Source: Anisus vortex (lineage: Eukaryota > Mollusca > Gastropoda > Planorbidae). From it: a stretch of DNA of 64,000 nt. Of this stretch, positions 13,870 through 28,495 are shown piece by piece. The notes under the pieces are model-generated. The model saw nothing but the letters and a program-made list of their open reading frames with translations, had not been told where the DNA came from and did not search any database. The stretch is taken from contig CASBPS010000188.1 of the NCBI GenBank assembly GCA_949126835.1, positions 434,001-498,000 on the forward strand, in the 5' to 3' direction. A program made the translations under genes and the position numbers. The first letter of the stretch is position 1. Each line of letters begins with the position of its first letter.

Positions 13870-15607
13870 ACATCAACTATTCTAACATTCTTTACATGTC
13901 TCACTTCACGTTCCATGAATCATATCATCTATTCTAACTTTCTATACATATCTCACTTTACGTTCCATAAATCCATCTATTCTAACATTCTATACATATC
14001 TCTCTTCATGTTCCATGAATCCATCTATTCTAACATTCTACACATATCTCACTTTACGTTACATGAATCACATAATCTATTCTAACATTCTATACATGTC
14101 TCACTTCAGGTTCCATAAATCACATCATCTATTCTAATATTCTATACATATCTCTCTTCACGTTCCATGAATCACATCATCTATTCTAACATTATATACA
14201 CATCTCACTTCACGTTCCATGAATCACATCATCTATTATAACATTCTATACATATCTCACTTCACGTTTCATGAATCCATTTATTCTAACATTCTATACA
14301 TATCTCTCTTCATGTTCCATGAATCCATCTATTCTAACAATCTATACATATTTCACTTAACGTTTCATGAATCATATCATCTATTCTAACATTCTATACA
14401 TATCTCACATTAGGTTCCATGAATCACATCATCTATTCTAAAATTCTATACATATCTCACTTCAAGTTCAATGAATCACATCATCTATTCTAACATTCTA
14501 TACATATCTCACTTCACGTTCCATTAATCACAACATCTTTTCTAACATTCTATTCATATCTCACTTCACGTTCAATGAATCACATCATCTATTCTAACAT
14601 TGTATCAAATCTAACTTCACGTTCCATGAATCACACCATCTATCCTAACATTCCATACATATCTCACATTACGTTCCATGTATCACATTATCAATTCTAA
14701 CATTCTATACATATCTCACTTCACGTTCCGTAAATCACATCATCTATTCTAACATTCTATACATATCTCACTTCACGTTCTATTAATCACATCATCTTTT
14801 CTAACATTCTATACATATCTCACTTCACGTTCCATGAATCACATCATCTATTCTAACATTCTATACCTATCTCACTTTACCTTCCATTAATCCATCTATT
14901 CTAACATTCTATACATATCTCACTTCACGTTCCATGAATCGCATCATCTGTTCTAACATTCTATACATCTCTCACTTTACGTTTAATGAATCACATCAAC
15001 TATTCTAACATTCTAGACATATCTTACTTCACGTTTCATGAATCCATTTATTCTAACATTCTATACATATCTCTCTTCATGTTCCATGAATCCATCTATT
15101 CTAACAATCTATAAATATTTCACTTAACGTTCCATGAATCACATCATCTATTCTAATATTCTATACATATCTCACTTCACGTTCCATGAATCATATCATC
15201 TATTCTAACATTCTATACATATCTCACTTCAGGTTCCATGAATCACATAATCTATTCTAACATTCTTTACATATTTCACTTCACGTTTTATGAATCACAT
15301 CATCTATTCTAATATTCTATACATATCTCACTTCACGTTCCATGAATCATATCATCTATTCTATCATTTTCTACATATCCCACTTCACGTTCCATAAATC
15401 ACATTAACTATTCTAACATTCTATACATATCTTACTTCACATTCCATGAATCACACCATCTATTCTAACATTCTATACATATCTCACTTCAATATCCATG
15501 AATCACACCATCTATTCTAAAATTCTATACACATCTCACTTCACGTTCCATGAATCACATAATCTATTCTAACATTCTATACATATCTCACTTCAAGTTC
15601 CATGAAT
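13870..15607 (+). repeat. Mixed B/E satellite segment
   Basis: A transitional block. Its start follows the B order, including the TTACATGAATCACATAATC monomer seen at about 6247. From about 14,930 onward it follows the order otherwise found in the E array 50.8-56 kb, including CTATCATTTTCTACATATCC (15,361) and CTTCAATATCCATG (15,488). No unique sequence is present. It is best read as an isolated E fragment embedded between B and C arrays. Confidence 0.65.
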
Positions 15608-18600
15608 CACGTCAACTATTCTAACTTTCTATACATATCTCACTTTACGTTCCATGAATCCATCTATTCTAACATACTATACATATCTCTCTTCATGTTC
15701 CATGAATCCATCTATTCTAAAATTCTATACAATTCTCACTTCAAGTTCCATGAATCATATCATCTATTCTAACATTCTATACATATCTCACTTCACGTTC
15801 CATTAATCACATCATTTATTCTAACATTCTATTCATATCTCACTTCACGTTCAATGAATCACATCATCTATTCTAACATTGTATACATATCACACTACAC
15901 GTTCCATGAATCACACCATCTATCCTAACATTCCATACATATCTCACATTACTTCCATGTATTACATCGTCTATTCTAACAATCTATACTCATCTCACTT
16001 CACGTTCCATGAATCACATCATCTATTCTAACTTTCTATACATATCTCACTTTACGTTCCATGAATCCATCTATTCTAACATTCTATACATATTCCACTT
16101 CACGTCCATGATTCCATCAATTCTAACATTCTATACATATCTCAATTCATGTTCCTTTAATCGCATCATCTATTCTAACATTCTATACATATCTCACTTC
16201 ACGTTAAATGAATCAAATCATCTATTCTAACATTCTATACATATCTCACTTCACTTTCCACATATCTCACATTACGTTCCGTGTATCACATCATCAATTC
16301 TAACATTCTATACTCATCTCATTTCACGTTCCATGAACCACATCATCTATTCTAACATTCTATACATGTCTCACTTCACGTTCCATGAATCATATCATTT
16401 ATTCAAACTTTCTATACATATCTCACTTTACGTTCCATAAATCCATCTATTCTAACATTCTATACATATCTCTCTTTATGTTCCATGAATCCATCTATTC
16501 TAACATTCTATACATATCTCTCTTCACGTTTCATGAATCATATCATCTATTCTAACATTCTATACATATCTCACTTCACGTTCCATGAATCGCATCATCT
16601 ATTCTAACATTCTATACATATCTCACTTCACGTTCTATTAATCACATCATCTATTCTAACATTCTATACATATCTCACTTCACGTTCCATTATTCACAAC
16701 ATCTATTCTAACATTCTATTCATATCTCACTTCACGTTCAATGAATCACATCTTCTATTCTAACATTGTATACATATCTCACTTCACGTTCCATTAATCA
16801 CACCATCTATCCTAACATTTCATACATATTTCACATTACGTTCCATGTATCACATCATCAATTCTAACATCCTATACTCATCTCATTTCACGTTCCATGA
16901 ATCACATCATCGATTCAAACATTCTATACATGTCTCACTTCACGTTCCATGAATCATATCATTTATTCTAATTTTCTATACATATCTCACTTTACGTTCC
17001 ATAAATCCATCTATTCTAACATTCTATACATATCTCTCTTCATGTTCCATGAATCCATATATTCTAACATTCTATACATATCTCTCTTCACGTTCCATGA
17101 ATCATATCATCTATTCTAACATTCTATACATATCTCACTTCACGTTCCATGAATCGCATCATCTATTCTAACATTCTATACATATCTCACTTCACGTTCT
17201 ATTAATCACATCATCTATTCTAACATTCTATACATATCTCACTTCACGTTCCATGAATCACATCATCTATTCTAACATTCTATACCTATCTCACTTTACC
17301 TTCCATTAATTCATCTATTCTAACTCTCTTTACATATCTCACTTCACATTCCATGAATCGCATCATCTATTCTAACATTCTATACATATCTCACTTCACA
17401 TTTAATGAATCACATCAAATATTCTAACATTATATACATATCTCTCTTCATGTTCAATGAATCCATCTATTCTAACATTCTATACATATCTCACTTCACG
17501 TTCCATGAATCACGTCAACTATTCTAACTTTCTATACATATCTCACTTTACGTTCCATGAATCCATCTATTCTAACATACTATACATATCTCTCTTCATG
17601 TTCCATGAATCCATCTATTCTAACATTCTATACAATTCTCACTTCAAGTTCCATGAATCATATCATCTATTCTAACATTCTATACATATCTCACTTAACG
17701 TTCCATTAATCACATCATCTATTCTAACATTCTATTCATATCTCACTTCACGTTCAATGAATCACATCATCTATTCTAACATTGTATACATATCTCACTT
17801 CACGTTCCATGAATCACACCATCTATCCTAACATTCCATACATATCTCACATTACTTCTATGTATTACATCATCTATTCTAACAATCTATACTCATCTCA
17901 CTTCACGTTCCATGAATCACATCATCTATTCTAACTTTTTATACATATCTCACTTTACGTTCCATGAATCCATCTATTCTAACATTCTATACATATTCCA
18001 CTTCACGTCCATGATTCCATCAATTCTAACATTCTATACATATCTCAATTCATGTTCCTTTAATCGCATCATCTATTCTAACATTCTATACATATCTCAC
18101 TTCACGTTAAATGAATCAAATCATCTATTCTAACATTGTATACATATCACACTACACGTTCCATGAATCACACCATCTATCCTAACATTCCATACATATC
18201 TCACATTACTTCCATGTATTACATCGTCTATTCTAACAATCTATACTCATCTCACTTCACGTTCCATGAATCACATCATCTATTCTAACTTTTTATACAT
18301 ATCTCACTTTACGTTCCATGAATCCATCTATTCTAACATTCTATACATATTCCACTTCACGTCCATGATTCCATCAATTCTAACATTCTATACATATCTC
18401 AATTCATGTTCCATTAATCACATCATCTATTCTAACATTCTATTCATATCTCACTTCACGTTCAATGAATCACATCATCTATTCTAACATTGTATACATA
18501 TCACACTACACGTTCCATGAATCACACCATCTATCCTAACATTCCATACATATCTCACATTACTTCCATGTATTACATCGTCTATTCTAACAATCTATAC

Positions 18601-21600
18601 TCATCTCACTTCACGTTCCATGAATCACATCATCTATTCTAACTTTCTATACATATCTCACTTTACGTTCCATGAATCCATCTATTCTAACATTCTATAC
18701 ATATTCCACTTCACGTCCATGATTCCATCAATTCTAACATTCTATACATATCTCAATTCATGTTCCTTTAATCGCATCATCTATTCTAACATTCTATACA
18801 TATCTCACTTCACGTTAAATGAATCAAATCATCTATTCTAACATTCTATACATATCTCACTTCACTTTCCACATATCTCACATTACGTTCCGTGTATCAC
18901 ATCATCAATTCTAACATTCTATACTCATCTCATTTCACGTTCCATGAACCACATCATCTATTCTAACATTCTATACATGTCTCACTTCACGTTCCATGAA
19001 TCATATCATTTATTCAAACTTTCTATACATATCTCACTTTACGTTCCATAAATCCATCTATTCTAACATTCTATACATATCTCTCTTTATGTTCCATGAA
19101 TCCATCTATTCTAACATTCTATACATATCTCTCTTCACGTTTCATGAATCATATCATCTATTCTAACATTCTATACATATCTCACTTCACGTTCCATGAA
19201 TCGCATCATCTATTCTAACATTCTATACATATCTCACTTCACGTTCTATTATTAACATCATCTATTCTAACATTCTATACATATCTCACTTCACGTTCCA
19301 TTATTGACAACATCTATTCTAACATTCTATTCATATCTCACTTCACGTTCAATGAATCACATCATCTATTCTAACATTGTATACATATCTCACTTCACGT
19401 TCCATTAATCACACCATCTATCCTAACATTTCATACATATTTCACATTACGTTCCATGTATCACATCATCAATTCTAACATCCTATACTCATCTCATTTC
19501 ACGTTCCATGAATCACATCATCGATTCAAACATTCTATACATGTCTCACTTCACGTTCCATGAATCATATCATTTATTCTAATTTTCTATACATATCTCA
19601 CTTTACGTTCCATAAATCCATCTATTCTAACATTCTATACATATCTCTCTTCATGTTCCATAAATCCATCTATTCTAACATTCTATACATATCTCTCTTC
19701 ACGTTCCATGAATCATATCATCTATTCTAACATTCTATACATATCTCACTTCACGTTCCATGAATCGCATCATCTATTCTAACATTCTATACATATCTCA
19801 CTTCACGTTCTATTAATCACATCATCTATTCTAACATTCTATACATATCTCACTTCACGTTCCATGAATCACATCATCTATTCTAACATTCTATACCTAT
19901 CTCACTTTACCTTCCATTAATTTATCTATTCTAACTCTCTTTACATATCTCACTTCACATTCCATGAATCGCATCATCTATTCTAACATTCTATACATAT
20001 CTCACTTCACATTTAATGAATCACATCAAATATTCTAACATTATATACATATCTCTCTTCATGTTCAATGAATCCATCTATTCTAACATTCTATACATAT
20101 CTCACTTCACGTTCCATGAATCACGTCAACTATTCTAACTTTCTATACATATCTCACTTTACGTTCCATGAATCCATCTATTCTAAAATACTATACATAT
20201 CTCTCTTCATGTTCCATGAATCCATCTATTCTAACATTCTATACAATTCTCACTTCAAGTTCCATGAATCATATCATCTATTCTAACATTCTATACATAT
20301 CTCACTTCAAGTTCCATTAATCACATCATCTATTCTAACATTCTATTCATATCTCACTTCACGTTCAATGAATCACATCATCTATTCTAACATTGTATAC
20401 ATATCTCACTTCACGTTCCATGAATCACACCATCTATCCTAACATTCCATACATATCTCACATTACTTCTATGTATTACATCATCTATTCTAACAATCTA
20501 TACTCATCTCACTTCACGTTCCATGAATCACATCATCTATTCTAACTTTTTATACATATCTCACTTTACGTTCCATGAATCCATCTATTCTAACATTCTA
20601 TACATATTCCACTTCACGTCCATGATTCCATCAATTCTAACATTCTATACATATCTCAATTCATGTTCCTTTAATCGCATCATCTATTCTAACATTCTAT
20701 ACATATCTCACTTCACGTTAAATGAATCAAATCATCTATTCTAACATTCTATACATATCTCACTTCACTTTCCATAAATCACACCATCTATTCTAACATT
20801 CTATACATATCTCACTTCACGTTCCATGAATCACACCGTCTATCCTAACATTCCATACATATCTCACATTACGTTCCATGTATCACATCATCAATTCTAA
20901 CATTCTATACTCATCTCATTTCACGTTCCATGAACCACGTCATCTATTCTAACATTCTATACATGTCTCACTTCACGTTCCATGAATCATATCATTTATT
21001 CAAACTTTCTATACATATCTCACTTTACGTTCCATAAATCCATCTATTCTAACATTCTATACATATCTCTCTTCATGTTCCATGAATCCATCTATTCTAA
21101 CATTCTATACATATCTCTCTTCACGTTCCATGAATCATATCATCTATTCTAACATTCTATACATATCTCACTTCACGTTCTATTAATCACATCATCTATT
21201 CTAACATTCTATACATATCTCACTTCACGTTCCATTTATCACAACATCTATTCTAACATTCTATTCATATCTCACTTCACGTTCAATGAATCACATCATC
21301 TATTCTAACATTGTATACATATCTCACTTCACGTTCCATTAATCACACCATCTATCCTAACATTTCATACATATTTTACATTACGTTCCATGTATCACAT
21401 CATCAATTCTAACATCCTATACTCATCTCATTTCACGTTCCATGAATCACATCATCGATTCAAACATTCTATACATGTCTCACTTCACGTTCCATGAATC
21501 ATATCATTTATTCTAATTTTCTATACATATCTCACTTTACGTTCCATAAATCCATCTATTCTAACATTCTATACATATCTCTCTTCATGTTCCATGAATC

Positions 21601-24600
21601 CATATATTCTAACATTCTATACATATCTCTCTTCACGTTCCATGAATCATATCATCTATTCTAACATTCTATACATATCTCACTTCACGTTCCATGAATC
21701 GCATCATCTATTCTAACATTCTATACATATCTCACTTCACGTTCTATTAATCACATCATCTATTCTAACATTCTATACATATCTCACTTCACGTTCCATG
21801 AATCACATCATCTATTCTAACATTCTATACCTATCTCACTTTACCTTCCATTAATTCATCTATTCTAACTCTCTTTACATATCTCACTTCACATTCCATG
21901 AATCGCATCATCTATTCTAACATTCTATACATATCTCACTTCACATTTAATGAATCACATCAAATATTCTAACATTATATACATATCTCTCTTCATGTTC
22001 AATGAATCCATCTATTCTAACATTCTATACATATCTCACTTCACGTTCCATGAATCACGTCAACTATTCTAACTTTCTATACATATCTCACTTTACGTTC
22101 CATGAATCCATCTATTCTAACATACTATACATATCTCTCTTCATGTTCCATGAATCCATCTATTCTAACATTCTATACAATTCTCACTTCAAGTTCCATG
22201 AATCATATCATCTATTCTAACATTCTATACATATCTCACTTCACGTTCCATTAATCACATCATCTATTCTAACATTCTATTCATATCTCACTTCACGTTC
22301 AATGAATCACATCATCTATTCTAACATTGTATACATATCTCACTTCACGTTCCATGAATCACACCATCTATCCTAACATTCCATACATATCTCACATTAC
22401 TTCTATGTATTACATCATCTATTCTAACAATCTATACTCATCTCACTTCACGTTCCATGAATCACATCATCTATTCTAACTTTTTATACATATCTCACTT
22501 TACGTTCCATGAATCCATCTATTCTAACATTCTATACATATTCCACTTCACGTCCATGATTCCATCAATTCTAACATTCTATACATATCTCAATTCATGT
22601 TCCTTTAATCGCATCATCTATTCTAACATTCTATACATATCTCACTTCACGTTAAATGAATCAAATCATCTATTCTAACATTCTATACATATCTCACTTC
22701 ACTTTCCATAAATCACACCATCTATTCTAACATTCTATACATATCTCACTTCACGTTCCATGAATCACACCGTCTATCCTAACATTCCATACATATCTCA
22801 CATTACGTTCCATGTATCACATCATCAATTCTAACATTCTATACTCATCTCATTTCACGTTCCATGAACCACGTCATCTATTCTAACATTCTATACATGT
22901 CTCACTTCACGTTCCATGAATCATATCATTTATTCAAACTTTCTATACATATCTCACTTTACGTTTTATAAATCCATCTATTCTAACATTCTATACATAT
23001 CTCTCTTCATGTTCCATGAATCCATCTATTCTAACATTCTATACATATCTCTCTTCACGTTCCATGAATCATATCATCTATTCTAACATTCTATACATAT
23101 CTCACTTCACGTTCCATGAATCGCATCATCTATTCTAACATTCTATACATATCTCACTTCACGTTCTATTAATCACATCATCTATTCTAACATTCTATAC
23201 ATATCTCACTTCACGTTCCATTAATCACAACATCTATTCTAACATTCTATTCATATCTCACTTCACGTTCAATGAATCACATCATCTATTCTAACATTGT
23301 ATACATATCTCACTTCACGTTCCATTAATCACACCATCTATCCTAACATTTCATACATATTTCACATTACGTTCCATGTATCACATCATCAATTCTAACA
23401 TTCTATACTCATCTCATTTCACGTTCCATGAATCACATCATCGATTCTAACATTCTATACATGTCTCACTTCACGTTCCATGAATCACATCATCTATTCT
23501 AACATTCTATACCTATCTCACTTTACCTTCCATTAATTCATCTATTCTAACTCTCTTTACATATCTCACTTCACATTCCATGAATCGCATCATCTATTCT
23601 AACATTCTATACATATCTCACTTCACATTTAATGAATCACATCAAATATTCTAACATTATATACATATCTCTCTTCATGTTCAATGAATCCATCTATTCT
23701 AACATTCTATACATATCTCACTTCACGTTCCATGAATCACGTCAACTATTCTAACTTTCTATACATATCTCACTTTACGTTCCATGAATCCATCTATTCT
23801 AACATACTATACATATCTCTCTTCATGTTCCATGAATCCATCTATTCTAACATTCTATACAATTCTCACTTCAAGTTCCATGAATCATATCATCTATTCT
23901 AACATTCTATACATATCTCACTTCACGTTCCATTAATCACATCATCTATTCTAACATTCTATTCATATCTCACTTCACGTTCAATGAATCACATCATCTA
24001 TTCTAACATTGTATACATATCTCACTTCACGTTCCATGAATCACACCATCTATCCTAACATTCCATACATATCTCACATTACTTCTATGTATTACATCAT
24101 CTATTCTAACAATCTATACTCATCTCACTTCACGTTCCATGAATCACATCATCTATTCTAACTTTTTATACATATCTCACTTTACGTTCCATGAATCCAT
24201 CTATTCTAACATTCTATACATATTCCACTTCACGTCCATGATTCCATCAATTCTAACATTCTATACATATCTCAATTCATGTTCCTTTAATCGCATCATC
24301 TATTCTAACATTCTATACATATCTCACTTCACGTTAAATGAATCAAATCATCTATTCTAACATTCTATACATATCTCACTTCACTTTCCATAAATCACAC
24401 CATCTATTCTAACATTCTATACATATCTCACTTCACGTTCCATGAATCACACCGTCTATCCTAACATTCCATACATATCTCACATTACGTTCCATGTATC
24501 ACATCATCAATTCTAACATTCTATACTCATCTCATTTCACGTTCCATGAACCACGTCATCTATTCTAACATTCTATACATGTCTTACTTCACGTTCCATG

Positions 24601-25660
24601 AATCATATCATTTATTCAAACTTTCTATACATATCTCACTTTACGTTTTATAAATCGATCTATTCTAACATTCTATACATATCTCTCTTCATGTTCCATG
24701 AATCCATCTATTCTAACATTCTATACATATCTCTCTTCACGTTCCATGAATCATATCATCTATTCTAACATTCTATACATATCTCACTTCACGTTCCATG
24801 AATCGCATCATCTATTCTAACATTCTATACATATCTCACTTCACGTTCTATTAATCACATCATCTATTCTAACATTCTATACATATCTCACTTCACGTTC
24901 CATTAATCACAACATCTATTCTAACATTCTATTCATATCTCACTTCACGTTCAATGAATCACATCATCTATTATAACATTGTATACATATCTCACTTCAC
25001 GTTCCATTAATCACACCATCTATCCTAACATTTCATACATATTTCACATTACGTTCCATGTATCACATCATCAATTCTAACATTCTATACTCATCTCATT
25101 TCACGTTCCATGAATCACATCATCGATTCTAACATTCTATACATGTCTCACTTCACGTTCCATGAATCATATCATTTTTTCTAACTTTCTATACATATCT
25201 CACTTTACGTTCCATAAATCCATCTATTCTAACATTCTATACATATCTCTCTTCAGGTTCCATGAATACATCTATTCTAACATTCTATACATATCTCTCT
25301 TCACGTTCCATGAATCATATCATCTATTCTAACATTCTATACATATCTCACTTCACGTTCCATGAATCGAATCATCTATTGTAACATTCTATACATATCT
25401 CACTTCACGTTCTATTAATCACATCATCTATTCTAACATTCTATACATATCTCACTTCACGTTCCATGAATCACATCATCTATTCTAACATTCTATACCT
25501 ATCTCACTTTACCTTCCATTAATTCATCTATTCTAACTCTCTTTACATATCTCACTTCACATTCCATGAATCGCATCATCTATTCTAACATTCTATACAT
25601 ATCTCACTTCACATTTAATGAATCACATCAAATATTCTAACATTATATACATATCTCTCT
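15608..25660 (+). repeat. C-type higher-order array, 1986-bp full unit
   Basis: A 10-kb tract of tandem HOR copies. The CACGTCAACT landmark at 15,608 recurs at 17,511 (1903 bp later). The GAATCCATC landmark at 17,457 recurs at 20,068, 22,002 and 23,684. The CACATTTAATG landmark recurs from 23,632 to 25,618, a full 1986-bp unit. All shorter spacings are the full unit minus defined pieces: 1934 lacks one 52-bp monomer (near 21,160), 1903 lacks 83 bp (near 16,257), 1682 lacks 304 bp or six monomers (near 23,490). 2611 is 1903 plus two 354-bp insert units. Copies are nearly identical, indicating recent homogenisation. Confidence 0.88.
17912..18841 (+). repeat. Nested 354-bp tandem expansion in C array
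   Basis: A seven-monomer, 354-bp block is repeated locally: its landmark sits at 17,912, 18,266 and 18,620. The inserted copies contain the CATATCACACTACACG variant at about 18,141 and 18,495, also seen once at 15,887. The middle copy ends with TGTTCCATTAATCAC where its neighbours have TGTTCCTTTAATCGC, so it is itself a recombinant. This is a smaller amplification layered on the 1.9-kb unit. Confidence 0.82.
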
Positions 25661-28495
25661 TCATGTTCCATGAATCCATCTATTCTAACATTCTATACAT
25701 ATCTCACTTCACGTTCCATGAATACATCATCATTTCGAACATTCTATACATATCTCACTTCACGTTCCAAAAATCACACCATTCTAACCTTCTATACATA
25801 TCTCACTTCACGTTCCATGAATCACATTATCTATTCTAACATTCTATACATGTCCAACTTCAGGTTCCATGAATCACATCATCTATTCTAATATTCTATA
25901 CATATCTCACTTCACGTTCCATTAATCACATCATCTATTCTAACATTCTATACACATCTCAATTCACGTTCCATGAATCACATCATCTATTATAACATTC
26001 TATACATATCTAACTTCACGTTCCATGAATCCATCTATTCTAACATACTATACATATCTCTCTTCATTTTCCATGAATCCATCTATTCTAACAATCTATA
26101 CATATTTCACTTCACGTTCCATGAATCACATCATCTATTCTAACATTATATACATATCTCTCTTCATGTTCCATGAATCCATCTATTCTAAAATTCTATA
26201 CAATTCTCACTTCAAGTTCCTTGAATCACATCATCTATTCTAACATTCTATTCATATCTCACTTCACGTTCAATGAATCACATAATCTATTCTAACATTG
26301 TATACATATCTCACTTCACGTTCCATAAATCCATCTATTCTAACATTCTATACATATCCCACTTCACGTCCATGATTTCATCTATTCTAACATTCTATAC
26401 ATATCTCACTTCATGTTCCTTTAATAGCATCATCTATCCTAACATTCCATACATATCTCTCATTACTTCCATGTATTACATCATCTATTCTAACAATCTA
26501 TACTCATCTCACTTCACGTTCCATGAATCACATCATCTATTCTAACTTTCTATACATATCTCACTTTACGTTCCATGAATCCATCTATTCTAACATTCTA
26601 TACATATCCCACTTCACGTCCATGATTCCATCTATTCTAACATTCTATACATATCTCACTTCATGTTCCTTTAATCGCATCATATATTCTAACATTCTAT
26701 ACATATCTCACTTCACGTTAAATGAATCAAATCATCTATTCTAACATTCTATACATATCTCACTTCACGTTCCATAAATCACACCATCTATTCTGACATT
26801 TCATAAAAATATCACTTCACGTTCCATGAATCACATCATCAATTCCAACATTCTATACATGTCTCACTTTACGTTCCATGAATCACATCATATATTCTAA
26901 CATTCTATACATATTTCACTTCACGTTCCATGAATCACATCATCTCTTCTAACTTTCCATACATATCTCACTTCACGTTCCTTTAATCCATCTATTCTAA
27001 CATTCTATACATATCTCCCTTCTAGTTCCATGAATCACATCATCTATTCTAACATTCTATACTTATCTCACTTCACGTTTAATGAATTACATCATTTATT
27101 CTAACATTCTATACATATCTCTCTTCATGTTCCATGAATCCATCTATTCTAACATTCTATACATATCCCACTTCACGTCCATGATTCCATTTATTCTAAC
27201 ATTCTATACATATCTCACTTCACGTTAAATGAATCACATCATCTATTCTAACATTCTATACATATCTCACTTCAAGTTCCATGAATCACACCATCTATCC
27301 TAACATTCCATACATATCTCACATTACGTTCCATGTATCACATCATCAATTCTAACATTCTATACTCATCTCATTTCACGTTCCATGAATCACATCATCT
27401 ATTCTAACATTCTATACATGTCTCACTTCACGTTCCATGAATCACACCATCTATCCTAACATTCCATACATATCTCACATTACGTTCCATGTATCACATC
27501 ATCAATTCTAACATTCTATACTCATCTCATTTCACGTTCCATGAATCACATCATCTATTCTAACATTCTATACATATCTCACTTTACGTTCCATAAATCC
27601 ATCTATTCTAACATTCTATACATATCTCTCTTCATGTTCCATGAATCCATCTATTCTAACATTCTATACATATCTCACTTCACGTTAAATGAATCACATC
27701 ATCTATTCTAACATTCTATACATATCTCACTTCAAGTTCCATGAATCATATCATCTATTCTAACATTCTATACATATCTCACTTCACGTTCCATGAATCG
27801 CATCATCTATTCTAACGTTCTATACATATCTCACCTCACGTTCTATTAATCACATCATCTATTCTAACATTCTATACATATCTCACTTCACGTTCCATGA
27901 ATCGCATCATCTATTCTAACATTCTATACATATCTCACTTCACATTTAATGAATCACATCAAATATTCTAACATTATATACATATCTCTCTTCATGTTCC
28001 ATGAATCCATCTATTCTAACATTCTATACATATCTCACTTCACTTTCCATGAATCACATCATCTATTCGAACATTCTATACATATCTCACTTCACGTTCC
28101 AAAAATCACACCATTCTAACCTTCTATACATATCTCACTTCACGTTCCATGAATCACATCATCTATTCTAACATTCTATACACATCTCACTTCACGTTCC
28201 ATGAATCACATCATCTATTATAACATTCTATACATATCTAACTTCACGTTCCATGAATCCATCTATTCTAACATACTATACATATCTCTCTTCATGTTCC
28301 ATGAATCCATCTATTCTAACAATATATACATATTTCACTTCACGTTCCATGAATCACATCATCTATTCTAATATTCTATACATATCTCACTTCACGTTCC
28401 ATGAATCATATCATCTATTCTAACATTCTATACATATCTCAATTCAGGTTCCTTGAATCACATTATCTAATCTAAAATTCTATACAATTATCACT
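25661..28495 (+). repeat. D-type satellite mosaic, first part
   Basis: After the last C unit the order changes at CTTCATGTTCCATG (C copies have CTTCATGTTCAATG). Bases 26,273-26,745 match 32,650-33,121 at an offset of 6377 bp. The segment also includes a TTCATAAAAATATCAC monomer at about 26,805, two successive ACATTACGTTCCATG monomers near 27,330 and 27,480 from a local 180-bp duplication, and contracted CACACCATTCTAACC monomers near 28,107. Confidence 0.7.
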
